From CF-118 sp035689345 (lineage in GTDB: Bacteria > Chloroflexota > Dormibacteria > Dormibacterales > Dormibacteraceae): 29,304 nt of DNA. This document shows positions 22,852-29,304 of this stretch, piece by piece. Position numbers and translations under genes: made by a program. How positions within the stretch are numbered: the stretch's first letter is position 1; each line of letters starts with the position of its first letter. A model generated the notes under the pieces. That model had not been told where the DNA came from. It searched no databases and saw only the letters and a list, made by a program, of their open reading frames with translations. The stretch lies in contig DASSLR010000068.1 in NCBI GenBank assembly GCA_035689345.1, forward strand, positions 1 through 29,304, written 5' to 3'.

Positions 22852-23925
22852 ATGGCAGTTCAGACTCAGGCCCCGGACATGGACAAGTTGATGGCCTTTC
22901 TCGGTCAGGTCATCGGCGAGCTCGGCGCGACGGTGAACGCGGGCCTCATCGTCGCCGGCGACCGGCTCGGGCTCTACAAGGCGATGGCGGGTGCGGGCCC
23001 CATCTCGTCCGCGGAGCTGGCCGAGAAGACCGGCACCGCGGAGCGCTACATCCGCGAGTGGCTGAACGCACAGGCCGCGGGCGGATACGTCACGTACGAC
23101 CCGGCGACCCAGAAGTACGAGCTTCCCCCCGAGCAGGCCATGGCCCTGGCGGACGAGAACAGCCCGGCTTTCGTCGGCGGTGCGTTCGAGCTGGCAATGG
23201 CCACGATCAAGGCCGAGCCGCAGATCGAGAACAGCTTCAAGACCGGGGCCGGCTTTGGCTGGCACCAGCACGACATCGGCGTTTCGACGGGCTGCGAGCG
23301 GTTCTTCCGCCCCGGCTACAACGCGAACCTGGTTACCACGTGGATCCCGGCGCTCGACGGCGTGGCCGAGAAGCTTCGCGTCGGCGCCCGGGTGGCCGAC
23401 ATCGGCTGCGGTCTCGGCGCCTCGTCGCGGCTGATGGCCGAGTCCTACCCGCGCTCCAAGGTCACCGGTTTCGACTACCACAAGGAGTCGATCGAGCTCG
23501 CGAAGAAAAAGGCCAGGGAGGCAGGCCTGAGCGACCGCCTGAGCTTCGACGTGTCGTCGGCCTCGTCATTCCCAGGGACGGGCTACGACCTCATCGCGGT
23601 GTTCGACTCGCTGCACGACATGGGCGACCCGGTCGGCGTCGCCAAGCACGTCAAGCAGGCGCTCGCCCCGGACGGCACGTGGCTCATCGTCGAGCCGATC
23701 GCCGGCGATAGGGTCGAGCAGAACCTGAACCCCGTCGGGCGCGCGTACTACGCGTTCTCCACGTTCCTGTGCGTGCCGAACTCTCTGTCCCAGGACGTCG
23801 GGCTCGCGCTCGGCGCCCAGGCCGGCGAGAAGAGGATCCGCGACGTCGCCACGGCCGCCGGCTTCACACGCTTCCGCCGCATCGGCGAGACGCCGTTCAA
23901 CCTCGTTTACGAAGTCCGGCCGTAG
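22852..23925 (+). CDS. SAM-dependent methyltransferase with N-terminal winged-helix domain (Rv2258c-like)
   Basis: A 357-aa class I methyltransferase. The first 100 or so residues form a helical/winged-helix dimerisation domain (GLYKAMAGAGPISSAELAE, then YIREWLNAQAAGGYV), as in small-molecule O-methyltransferases. SAM motif I is VADIGCGLGASS at about residue 180, motif II the acidic FDYHKES, and motif III region DLIAVFDSLHDM. Size and layout match the mycobacterial Rv2258c type. A GGAGGTG site 7 nt before the ATG at 22852 supports this start. The substrate is unknown. It precedes the hydrolase-glycosyltransferase fusion by 74 nt with a hairpin in between, and is divergent from the LuxR-cyclase, which may control it. 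Confidence 0.9.
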   Translation: MAVQTQAPDMDKLMAFLGQVIGELGATVNAGLIVAGDRLGLYKAMAGAGPISSAELAEKTGTAERYIREWLNAQAAGGYVTYDPATQKYELPPEQAMALADENSPAFVGGAFELAMATIKAEPQIENSFKTGAGFGWHQHDIGVSTGCERFFRPGYNANLVTTWIPALDGVAEKLRVGARVADIGCGLGASSRLMAESYPRSKVTGFDYHKESIELAKKKAREAGLSDRLSFDVSSASSFPGTGYDLIAVFDSLHDMGDPVGVAKHVKQALAPDGTWLIVEPIAGDRVEQNLNPVGRAYYAFSTFLCVPNSLSQDVGLALGAQAGEKRIRDVATAAGFTRFRRIGETPFNLVYEVRP

Positions 23926-23942
23926 CTCCCACCGGCGCAGCA

Positions 23943-23973
23943 GGGCGGGCGGTTGCAAAGCCGTCCGCCCTTT
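23943..23973 (+). terminator. Hairpin between methyltransferase and fusion gene (partial terminator or attenuator)
   Basis: GGGCGGGCGG (23943-23952) pairs with CCGTCCGCCC (23961-23970), ten pairs including one G-U, with an 8-nt loop, followed by only three U. The loop sequence TTGCAAAG can instead pair with CTTTGCAA (23970-23977), a mutually exclusive fold. It may reduce read-through into the fusion gene. Confidence 0.5.
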
Positions 23974-23999
23974 GCAAACTACGTGAGGGATCAATTGCC

Positions 24000-26099
24000 A
24001 TGAGAGCGGTCCAGCCGGTGCGCGACGGCTACACCACCCGGGATGCCGTGCGCCTCCATTGGGAGGTTTATGGCCAGGGCGAAGAGACCGTGTTCCTCCT
24101 TCCCACCTGGTCGATCATCCACTCGCGTCACTGGAAGATGCAGATCCCGTACCTCGCGCGGCACTCCCGCGTGCTCGTGATGGACGGCCGCGGGAACGGA
24201 AAGTCCGACCGCCCTGTCGACCCAGTGGCTTACGCCGACGAGGAGTTCGTCGCGGACGCGCTCGCTGTTATGGACGACACGGACACGGAACGGGCGGCGC
24301 TCGTCTGTCTTTCCGCCGGTGGACGCTGGGCACTGATGATTGCAGGCCGGCATCCGAAGCGCGTCACACGGATCGCGTTCATCGCTCCCGGCGTGCGTCT
24401 CGCACCGTGGCAACCGTTCCGGGCCGCCGTCAATGCGACCTTTGACGACGTCCAGGACGAATACGTGGGCTGGCAGAAGTTCAACGCCAACTACTGGCTG
24501 CAGGACCAGCGAGGCTTCCTCGAGTTCTTCTTCACAAGCATGTTTCCGGAGCCCCACTCGACCAAGCCAATCGAGGACGCGGTCGACTGGGGCCTGGAGA
24601 CGACACCGCAGGTCCTGATCGCCACGGAGCGCGCGACCGGCCTGGAACAACCCGAATCGGAGAAGCTGGCGCGGGCGATCCAATGCCCCGTGCTCGTCAT
24701 CCATGGCGAAGAAGACGAGATCGTGCTTCACGCCAACGGCGCCGCCCTGGCCGAGCTGACTGGCGGACGGCTGCTCACCATGGAGGGTTCTGGGCACGGG
24801 CCCCACATGCGGGACCCGGTGGCGGTGAACCTCGCGCTGCGCGACTTTCTCCTGCAGCCGGCTCCCCGTGCCGCCGTCCGTCGCGCCGTGAAGCGGCCGC
24901 GGCGCGCCCTCTACGTGTCCTCGCCCATAGGCCTCGGCCACGCGCGCCGGGACGTGGCGATCGCCCAGGAGCTGCGGCGCCAGGTGCCGGGCCTGGAGAT
25001 CGAGTGGCTGGCGCAGGATCCGGTCACGCGCGTGCTCGAAGCGCACGGCGAACGCGTGCATCCGCTGAGCCGGCACCTCGCACTCGAGTCGGAGCACATC
25101 CAGCGCGAGTCGGACGGCCACCGGCTGCACGTGTTCGAGGCGTGGCGGCGCATGGACGAGATCCTGCTGTCCAACTTCATGGTGTTCCTGGACGCGGTGC
25201 GCGCGCGGGACTACGACCTGTGGATCGGCGACGAGGCCTGGGAGGTCGACTACTACCTCCACGAGAACCCGGAGCTGAAGGCGGCCGCCTACGTGTGGCT
25301 GTCGGATTTCGTCGGCTGGCTGCCCATGCCCGACCTCGGTGAACGCGATGCATTCCTGACCGCGGACTACAACGCGGAGATGATCGAGCACATCGCGCGA
25401 TTTCCGCGCGTCCGCGATCGCGCGATCTTCATCGGACGGCCGGAGGACATCGTGCCCGATCGGTTCGGCCCGGGCCTGCCGCAGATCCGGGAGTGGACCG
25501 AGAAGCACTACGACTTCTCGGGCGGCTACATCCTCGGCCTGGAGGGCGGCGCGATCGGCGACCGGCGCGAGCTCCGCGCGCGGCTTGGGTACCGCGACGA
25601 CGAGGTCGTGTGCATCGCCTCCGTGGGTGGATCCGGTGTCGGCACCGGCCTGCTCAGCAAGGTGATCCGCGCTTTTCCCGCCGCCAGGCAGCGCATCCCG
25701 AACCTGCGCATGATCGCGGTCGCGGGGCCACGCATCGACCCCGGCGAGCTGCCCGCGATCGAGGGTGTCGAGGTGCGCGCGTTCGTGCCCGACCTGAACC
25801 TGCACCTCGCCGCCTGCGACGTCGCGCTGGCGCAGGGCGGGCTCAGCACGACCATGGAGCTCGTCGCGGCCAAGAGGCCGTTCATCTACTTCCCTCTGAT
25901 CGACCACTGCGAGCAGGCATTCCACGTTCGGCACCGGCTCGATCGTTATCGCGCCGGGCGCTGCATGGACTTCAACGCGGCGACGCCGGAGGCGATCGCG
26001 GCCCAGATCGAGTCGCTTCTTGCGCGGCCGGTCGAGTTCGCCGATGTCGAGACGGGGACCGCTGCCCGCGCGGCCTCGCTCATCGCTGAAGTGCTCTGA
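24000..26099 (+). CDS. Fusion protein: alpha/beta hydrolase (N) + GT-B glycosyltransferase (C)
   Basis: One 699-aa frame joins two enzymes. Residues 1-285 are an alpha/beta hydrolase with oxyanion region LLPTWSIIHS, DGRGNGKSDRP, nucleophile Ser in LVCLSAGGRW, acid in HGEEDEIV and His in GSGHGPHMRDP, so the triad appears complete. After a basic linker (about 285-300), residues 300-699 look like a UGT/MurG-type GT-B glycosyltransferase: YVSSPIGLGHARRD at its start, CIASVGGSGVGTGLL at the second lobe, and the donor-site block LAQGGLSTTMELVAAKRPF with PLIDHCEQ. Donor and acceptor sugars are unknown. The start is the ATG at 24000; the frame is open upstream into the methyltransferase, but length and motif position favour this ATG. 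Coupling a hydrolase to a glycosyltransferase suggests work on one small-molecule or lipid substrate. Confidence 0.87.
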   Translation: MRAVQPVRDGYTTRDAVRLHWEVYGQGEETVFLLPTWSIIHSRHWKMQIPYLARHSRVLVMDGRGNGKSDRPVDPVAYADEEFVADALAVMDDTDTERAALVCLSAGGRWALMIAGRHPKRVTRIAFIAPGVRLAPWQPFRAAVNATFDDVQDEYVGWQKFNANYWLQDQRGFLEFFFTSMFPEPHSTKPIEDAVDWGLETTPQVLIATERATGLEQPESEKLARAIQCPVLVIHGEEDEIVLHANGAALAELTGGRLLTMEGSGHGPHMRDPVAVNLALRDFLLQPAPRAAVRRAVKRPRRALYVSSPIGLGHARRDVAIAQELRRQVPGLEIEWLAQDPVTRVLEAHGERVHPLSRHLALESEHIQRESDGHRLHVFEAWRRMDEILLSNFMVFLDAVRARDYDLWIGDEAWEVDYYLHENPELKAAAYVWLSDFVGWLPMPDLGERDAFLTADYNAEMIEHIARFPRVRDRAIFIGRPEDIVPDRFGPGLPQIREWTEKHYDFSGGYILGLEGGAIGDRRELRARLGYRDDEVVCIASVGGSGVGTGLLSKVIRAFPAARQRIPNLRMIAVAGPRIDPGELPAIEGVEVRAFVPDLNLHLAACDVALAQGGLSTTMELVAAKRPFIYFPLIDHCEQAFHVRHRLDRYRAGRCMDFNAATPEAIAAQIESLLARPVEFADVETGTAARAASLIAEVL

Positions 26100-26131
26100 G
26101 CTGATCGTCACCTGTAGGATCGATCTCTGCG

Positions 26132-26572
26132 ATGCCGATTCCTCCGTCGCTCGTCAATCGCCCCGGCGCCCTCCTGACGATCGCCGCCCGCACCGGCCAG
26201 GAGCTGGCCCGGCGCAGGCTCAGCCCGCTCGGGCTCAGCGTCCAGCTCTGCGGCGTCATGAACCTGCTGGCCCAGGGGCCCATCTCCCAACAGGGCCTCG
26301 GCGAGCAGCTCGGCATCGACCGCACGACGGTGGTCGAGTTGATCGACGACCTCGAGAAGCGCGGCGTGGTCGAGCGCCGGCGGAACGCAAGCGATCGCCG
26401 GTCGTACGCCCTGCACCTGACGGCCAGGGGGCGGACGGTTCAGAAGCGCGCCGCCAAGGCGTTTGACGCCGCCGCCGCGGAGTACTTCGCGCCGCTGACC
26501 GCAGCCGATCAGAAGACCCTCGCGGACATGCTCCGGCGCATGATCCTGGCCGCTCAAGAGAAGCTCGTCTAA
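26132..26572 (+). CDS. MarR-family transcriptional regulator
   Basis: A 146-aa winged-helix regulator. ISQQGLGEQLGIDRTTVVELIDDLEKRG holds the recognition helix in two parts, followed by the wing RRRNASDRRSYALHLTARG with the conserved Asp-x-Arg, and flanking helices for dimerisation. MarR dimers usually repress neighbouring exporter or detoxification genes until a phenolic or drug-like ligand binds. The next gene, in the same direction, is a Ddn-like::MFS fusion behind an inverted repeat, which fits. No ribosome-binding site is seen before the ATG at 26132; a TAGGAT (26115-26120) could be a -10 box giving a nearly leaderless mRNA, though this is weak. Confidence 0.9.
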   Translation: MPIPPSLVNRPGALLTIAARTGQELARRRLSPLGLSVQLCGVMNLLAQGPISQQGLGEQLGIDRTTVVELIDDLEKRGVVERRRNASDRRSYALHLTARGRTVQKRAAKAFDAAAAEYFAPLTAADQKTLADMLRRMILAAQEKLV

Positions 26573-26576
26573 ATAC

Positions 26577-26605
26577 TCCCTTAAAGAAATCATCCCTCTA
26601 AGGGA
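26577..26605. promoter_or_regulatory. Inverted repeat between MarR gene and Ddn::MFS gene (candidate MarR operator)
   Basis: TCCCTTA (26577-26583) and TAAGGGA (26599-26605) are perfect 7-bp arms, and an inner TCCCT (26593-26597) with AGGGA (26601-26605) makes a second, tighter repeat. The stretch is AT-rich compared with its surroundings and begins 4 nt past the MarR stop, 34 nt before the next start codon. There is no U-run, which argues against a terminator. Confidence 0.5.
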
Positions 26606-26638
26606 ATAACGCCCGGCCCGGCGGCCTTCTAGCGGGTC

Positions 26639-28447
26639 ATGAGACGCCTGACTCTCGGCCCACGAGCTCGTAGCGCGATCCGTTTCGCCGCCCGGTTCAT
26701 CAACCCGCTCACCCTGCTGGTCGCAGGCAGGAGCTGGATGCCCATCGTGGGCGTGCTCCGTCACCGCGGCCGGCGAACCGGGCGCGCCTATGCCACCCCG
26801 CTCGGCATGCGCCGCATCGGCGATGCCTTCGTCATGCCGCTCACGTTCAGCGACAGCGCGGCCTGGTACCGCAACGTGATCGCGTCCGGTGCCTGCGACG
26901 TGCGGTACATGGGTCGCGACTACACGCTCGCCGAGCCGGAGGTCATCGACTTCGCGACCGCCGCGCCGGCCTTCCCGCGCTACGAGCTTCTGCAGTTCCG
27001 TGTCGTTGGCATCAGCGAGTACCTGCGCATGCGGGTCGTTCAGGAGAAGACAACCGTGACCAAGCCTCGCAACCTCTCGATCGCCCTCCTCGTCATCGCG
27101 TTCGCGCAGCTGATGGTCGTGCTGGACACGACCATCGTCAACGTCGCGCTGCCGTCGGTGCAGCGAGCCCTGCACTTCAACGCCACCGACCTCGAATGGG
27201 TCGTCAACGGCTACGCCCTTGCGTTCGGCGGCCTGCTCCTGCTGGGCGGCCGGTCGGGCGACCTCTTCGGCCGCCGCCGGATGTTCATCTCGGGCGTCCT
27301 CTTGTTCGCGGCCGGCTCCTTCGCGGGCGGCCTCGCCACGACCTCCACCTGGTTGATCGCAGCCCGCGTCCTCCAGGGCGCCGGCGGCGCTATCGTCGCC
27401 CCCACCGCTCTTTCGCTCATCGCCGACACGTTCCAGGAGGGCGCCGCGCGCAATCGCGCGCTCGGCGTCTACGCAGGCGCGGCCGGCAGCGGTGGCGCCA
27501 TCGGGCTCATCCTCGGCGGCCTGATCGTCAACTACCTGTCGTGGCGCTGGGTGCTGTTCGTCAACGTACCCATCGCGCTCGCCCTCGCCATCGCGGCGCC
27601 GCGCGTGCTGCCCGCCTCAGAGGGGCGGCCGGGGCGGCTCGACCTGCCCGGCGCGATCTCGGTGACCGGCGCCATGTCGCTGCTCGTCTACGGCTTCTCG
27701 CGCGCCGCCACCCACAGCTGGACCGAGAACGTCACCGTCGCAACGCTCGGCGCCGGCGCGGCGCTGCTGGTGCTGTTCCTCCTGATCGAGCGCCGCAGCC
27801 GGCAGCCGCTGATGCCGCTGAGCATCTTCGCCAACCGGAACCGCACGGGCGCCTTCGCGCTCCGGATGATCGCCGGCTCCACGACGCTCGTGGTCCTCTT
27901 CTTCATGAGCCAGATCGTGCAGAACGTGCTTGGCTACTCGCCGCTGCAGGCCGGGTTCGCGTTCCTGCCCCTGGGCGTGGGCGTGATCGTCACCGCGCAG
28001 GTCACCTCGCGGCTCATCGGCCGCACCGGCCCCCGCTTGCCGATCCTGGTGGGCTCGCTGACCGTCGCGGCCGGCCTGGCCTGGGCGTCCCAGATCACAG
28101 ACCAGGCGCGCTACGTGCCCGACATCGTCGGCCCGCTCGCCGTGCTGTCGGTCGGGCTCGGCCTCATCTTCTTCCCGACGACGGTGGTCGCCATCTCGGG
28201 CGCGGGCAGGCACGAGTCGGGGCTTGCGTCTGCCGTGCTCAACGTGAGCCAGCAGCTCGGCGGGTCGGTCGGCCTGTCGGTCCTGGGCACGATCGCCGCC
28301 AGCGTGACCGGGGCGCGCGTGGCGGGTTTCACGACCGCGTTCGAGATCGGAGTGCCGATCGCGCTCGCCGGTTTCGTGCTCGCGCTGATCGTCATCGGCG
28401 CCCGGCGCCCGCAGGCCGCGGCCGCCTCGTTGCCGGAGGCCGCCTGA
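26639..28447 (+). CDS. Fusion protein: Ddn-like F420(H2)-dependent nitroreductase-family domain + DHA2-type MFS exporter
   Basis: One 602-aa frame. Residues 1-137 match the deazaflavin-dependent nitroreductase (Ddn-like) family: VLRHRGRRTGRAYATPLGM, FVMPLTF, WYRNVIASGACDVRYMGR and the closing GISEYLRMR. From residue 140 it becomes a 14-helix DHA2 exporter with DTTIVNVALPSV, the GRSGDLFGRRRMF motif A and a Pro/Ala tail. The MFS part alone has its own start signal: AGGAG (27042-27046) 9 nt before an in-frame GTG (27056), which would give a separate 463-aa exporter. Thus both a fused and a free transporter may be made. The MarR gene upstream is the likely regulator. Logic: reduce a compound with F420H2, then export it. 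The start is the ATG at 26639, without a clear ribosome-binding site. Confidence 0.87.
   Translation: MRRLTLGPRARSAIRFAARFINPLTLLVAGRSWMPIVGVLRHRGRRTGRAYATPLGMRRIGDAFVMPLTFSDSAAWYRNVIASGACDVRYMGRDYTLAEPEVIDFATAAPAFPRYELLQFRVVGISEYLRMRVVQEKTTVTKPRNLSIALLVIAFAQLMVVLDTTIVNVALPSVQRALHFNATDLEWVVNGYALAFGGLLLLGGRSGDLFGRRRMFISGVLLFAAGSFAGGLATTSTWLIAARVLQGAGGAIVAPTALSLIADTFQEGAARNRALGVYAGAAGSGGAIGLILGGLIVNYLSWRWVLFVNVPIALALAIAAPRVLPASEGRPGRLDLPGAISVTGAMSLLVYGFSRAATHSWTENVTVATLGAGAALLVLFLLIERRSRQPLMPLSIFANRNRTGAFALRMIAGSTTLVVLFFMSQIVQNVLGYSPLQAGFAFLPLGVGVIVTAQVTSRLIGRTGPRLPILVGSLTVAAGLAWASQITDQARYVPDIVGPLAVLSVGLGLIFFPTTVVAISGAGRHESGLASAVLNVSQQLGGSVGLSVLGTIAASVTGARVAGFTTAFEIGVPIALAGFVLALIVIGARRPQAAAASLPEAA
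27042..27058 (+). promoter_or_regulatory. Internal ribosome-binding site and GTG start within the Ddn::MFS frame
   Basis: AGGAG at 27042-27046, nine bases, then GTG at 27056, in frame, exactly at the boundary between the Ddn-like domain and the first exporter helix (VTKPRNLSIALL). It looks like the normal start of a stand-alone MFS gene that has been kept inside the fused frame. Confidence 0.55.
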
Positions 28448-28467
28448 GCGCACAATGCATCCCAGCG

Positions 28468-29304
28468 ATGAGCCAGGAAGTGGTGCTGCTCGAGAAGCGC
28501 GGTTCCGCGGCCTGGCTCACGCTCAACCGGCCGGAGAAGCTGAACGCCATGAGCGTCGAGCTCGTGCGGACGCTGAAGCGCCGGCTGCTCGAGGTCGAAG
28601 CGGACGACAGCGTCAAAGTCGTGGTGCTCACGGGCGCGGGCCGCTCGTTCTCGGCGGGATACGACATCGAGGAAGAGGTGCGCGAGGGCGTCGAGACCAC
28701 CCAGGAGTGGCGAGCCGTGCTGGCGCAGGACATCGACATGGCGATGACGCTGTGGTCGCTGTCGCGACCGACCATCGCCGCGGTGCGCGGCTGGTGCCTG
28801 GCCGGCGCGTGTGAGCTGGCCATGGCCTGCGACATGGTGGTCGCCACCGAGGACGCTCGCTTCGGCGAGCCGGAGATACGTTATGGCTCGGGTCCCGTCG
28901 CGCTCGTCATGCCGTTTGTCCTGGGCGAGAAGAAGACGAACGAGCTGCTCTTCACCGGCGACACGATGGACGCGACCGAGGCGCACCGAGCCGGGCTCGT
29001 CAATCGTGTCGTGAAGAGCGAGGACCTCGAGTCAGCGGTGGACGAGCTGGTGCGTAAGGTCGCGCTCACGCCCCTCGCCGTGCTGAAGCTCACCAAGATC
29101 GCGCTGGTTCGCGCCTACGAGGCGATGGGCATACGCGGCGCGGTCGCATCCAACATCGACATCGCGGCGATCCTCCACTCCTCCGACACGCCGGAGCTGC
29201 GCGAGTTCCATCGCATCGTCGCGGCCGACGGACTGCGCGCCGCTCTGCGCTGGCGCGACGAGCGGTACGCCGAGCAGCTCGGCAGCCACCAAACAGAGAG
29301 TCGT
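28468..29304 (+). CDS. Enoyl-CoA hydratase/isomerase family protein (crotonase fold), cut by window edge
   Basis: An open frame from the ATG at 28468 runs 279 codons to the last base without a stop. LTLNRPEKLNAMS opens the crotonase fold. The oxyanion-hole segments are GRSFSAGYDI and VRGWCLAGACELAMACD. Both catalytic glutamates of classical hydratases are kept: the Glu of FGEPEIRYG and the Glu of KTNELLFTGD. It would hydrate 2-enoyl-CoA esters in fatty-acid or aromatic catabolism, or act on a related CoA thioester. Common members end at about 260 aa, and the tail here (after about 255, RWRDERYAEQLG) looks close to the natural end. It lies 20 nt after the Ddn::MFS stop, so it is probably in that transcript. 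No ribosome-binding site is evident. Confidence 0.9.
   Translation, partial: MSQEVVLLEKRGSAAWLTLNRPEKLNAMSVELVRTLKRRLLEVEADDSVKVVVLTGAGRSFSAGYDIEEEVREGVETTQEWRAVLAQDIDMAMTLWSLSRPTIAAVRGWCLAGACELAMACDMVVATEDARFGEPEIRYGSGPVALVMPFVLGEKKTNELLFTGDTMDATEAHRAGLVNRVVKSEDLESAVDELVRKVALTPLAVLKLTKIALVRAYEAMGIRGAVASNIDIAAILHSSDTPELREFHRIVAADGLRAALRWRDERYAEQLGSHQTESR

Noticed and set aside
23769..23999. Extension of the hydrolase-glycosyltransferase frame into the methyltransferase
   Set aside because: It runs out of frame inside a conserved gene and is Arg/Pro-rich; the hydrolase fold begins after the ATG at 24000.
23991..26111. Long open frame on the minus strand opposite the hydrolase-glycosyltransferase fusion
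   Set aside because: No recognisable domain, and the plus strand has two enzymes with complete motifs over the same bases.
1..29304. tRNA, rRNA, CRISPR arrays, insertion sequences, integrases or attachment sites
   Set aside because: I scanned both strands by eye and saw no cloverleaf, regular spacer array, transposase motif or flanking direct repeats. Short RNA genes with little sequence signature could be missed.

Overview
The window is GC-rich throughout, has almost no non-coding space, uses many GTG starts and shows no tRNA, rRNA, CRISPR array, transposase or phage gene. The mix of probable F420-dependent enzymes (a split-barrel PPOX protein, an LLM-class oxidoreductase and a Ddn-like domain), a SnoaL-tailed sigma factor, large LuxR-type ATPases and a YcaO/TfuA pair points to a high-GC soil or terrestrial bacterium of the Actinomycetota or the Chloroflexota/Dormibacterota. 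The phylum is inferred from gene content only.

Layout. Positions 1-822 (minus) hold a cut-off serine hydrolase and a small membrane protein with a textbook terminator. Positions 822-7086 (minus) form a YcaO/TfuA locus: a 45-aa small protein, then, behind its own sigma70-like promoter, an 89-aa protein, a YcaO cyclodehydratase-family protein, a TfuA-like protein and a 1064-aa ATPase fused to a class III nucleotide cyclase. A Crp/Fnr regulator (7173-7841) is divergent from cydAB (7860-10222), which is followed by an Asp-box propeller protein. Positions 11143-14670 (minus) hold an MFS exporter, a SnoaL-tailed sigma factor and an alpha/beta hydrolase, with a small STAS-like protein on the plus strand. 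The exporter and the hydrolase-sigma unit share an unusual two-part promoter-like element. Positions 14784-16660 (plus) encode an ECF sigma factor and a one-pass membrane protein with a seven-Asp-box extracellular propeller, probably its regulator. Positions 16753-19504 (plus) are a compact four-gene redox/dehalogenase operon behind a cluster of palindromes.

From 19505 to 22750 (minus) lies a second giant regulator: ATPase, LuxR helix-turn-helix and cyclase-like domain in one chain. It is divergent, across a palindrome, from a SAM methyltransferase and an alpha/beta-hydrolase::glycosyltransferase fusion. The right end (26132 to the end) has a MarR regulator, a palindrome, a Ddn-like::MFS fusion with an internal start signal, and an enoyl-CoA hydratase cut by the window edge.

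The most promising undescribed system is the YcaO/TfuA unit. This enzyme pair installs backbone thioamides in McrA and in thioamide RiPPs. Here it is linked to small proteins and to a cyclase-ATPase, beside a Crp-family regulator with a plausible cyclic-nucleotide pocket. A second theme is domain fusion: four proteins join modules that are usually separate.
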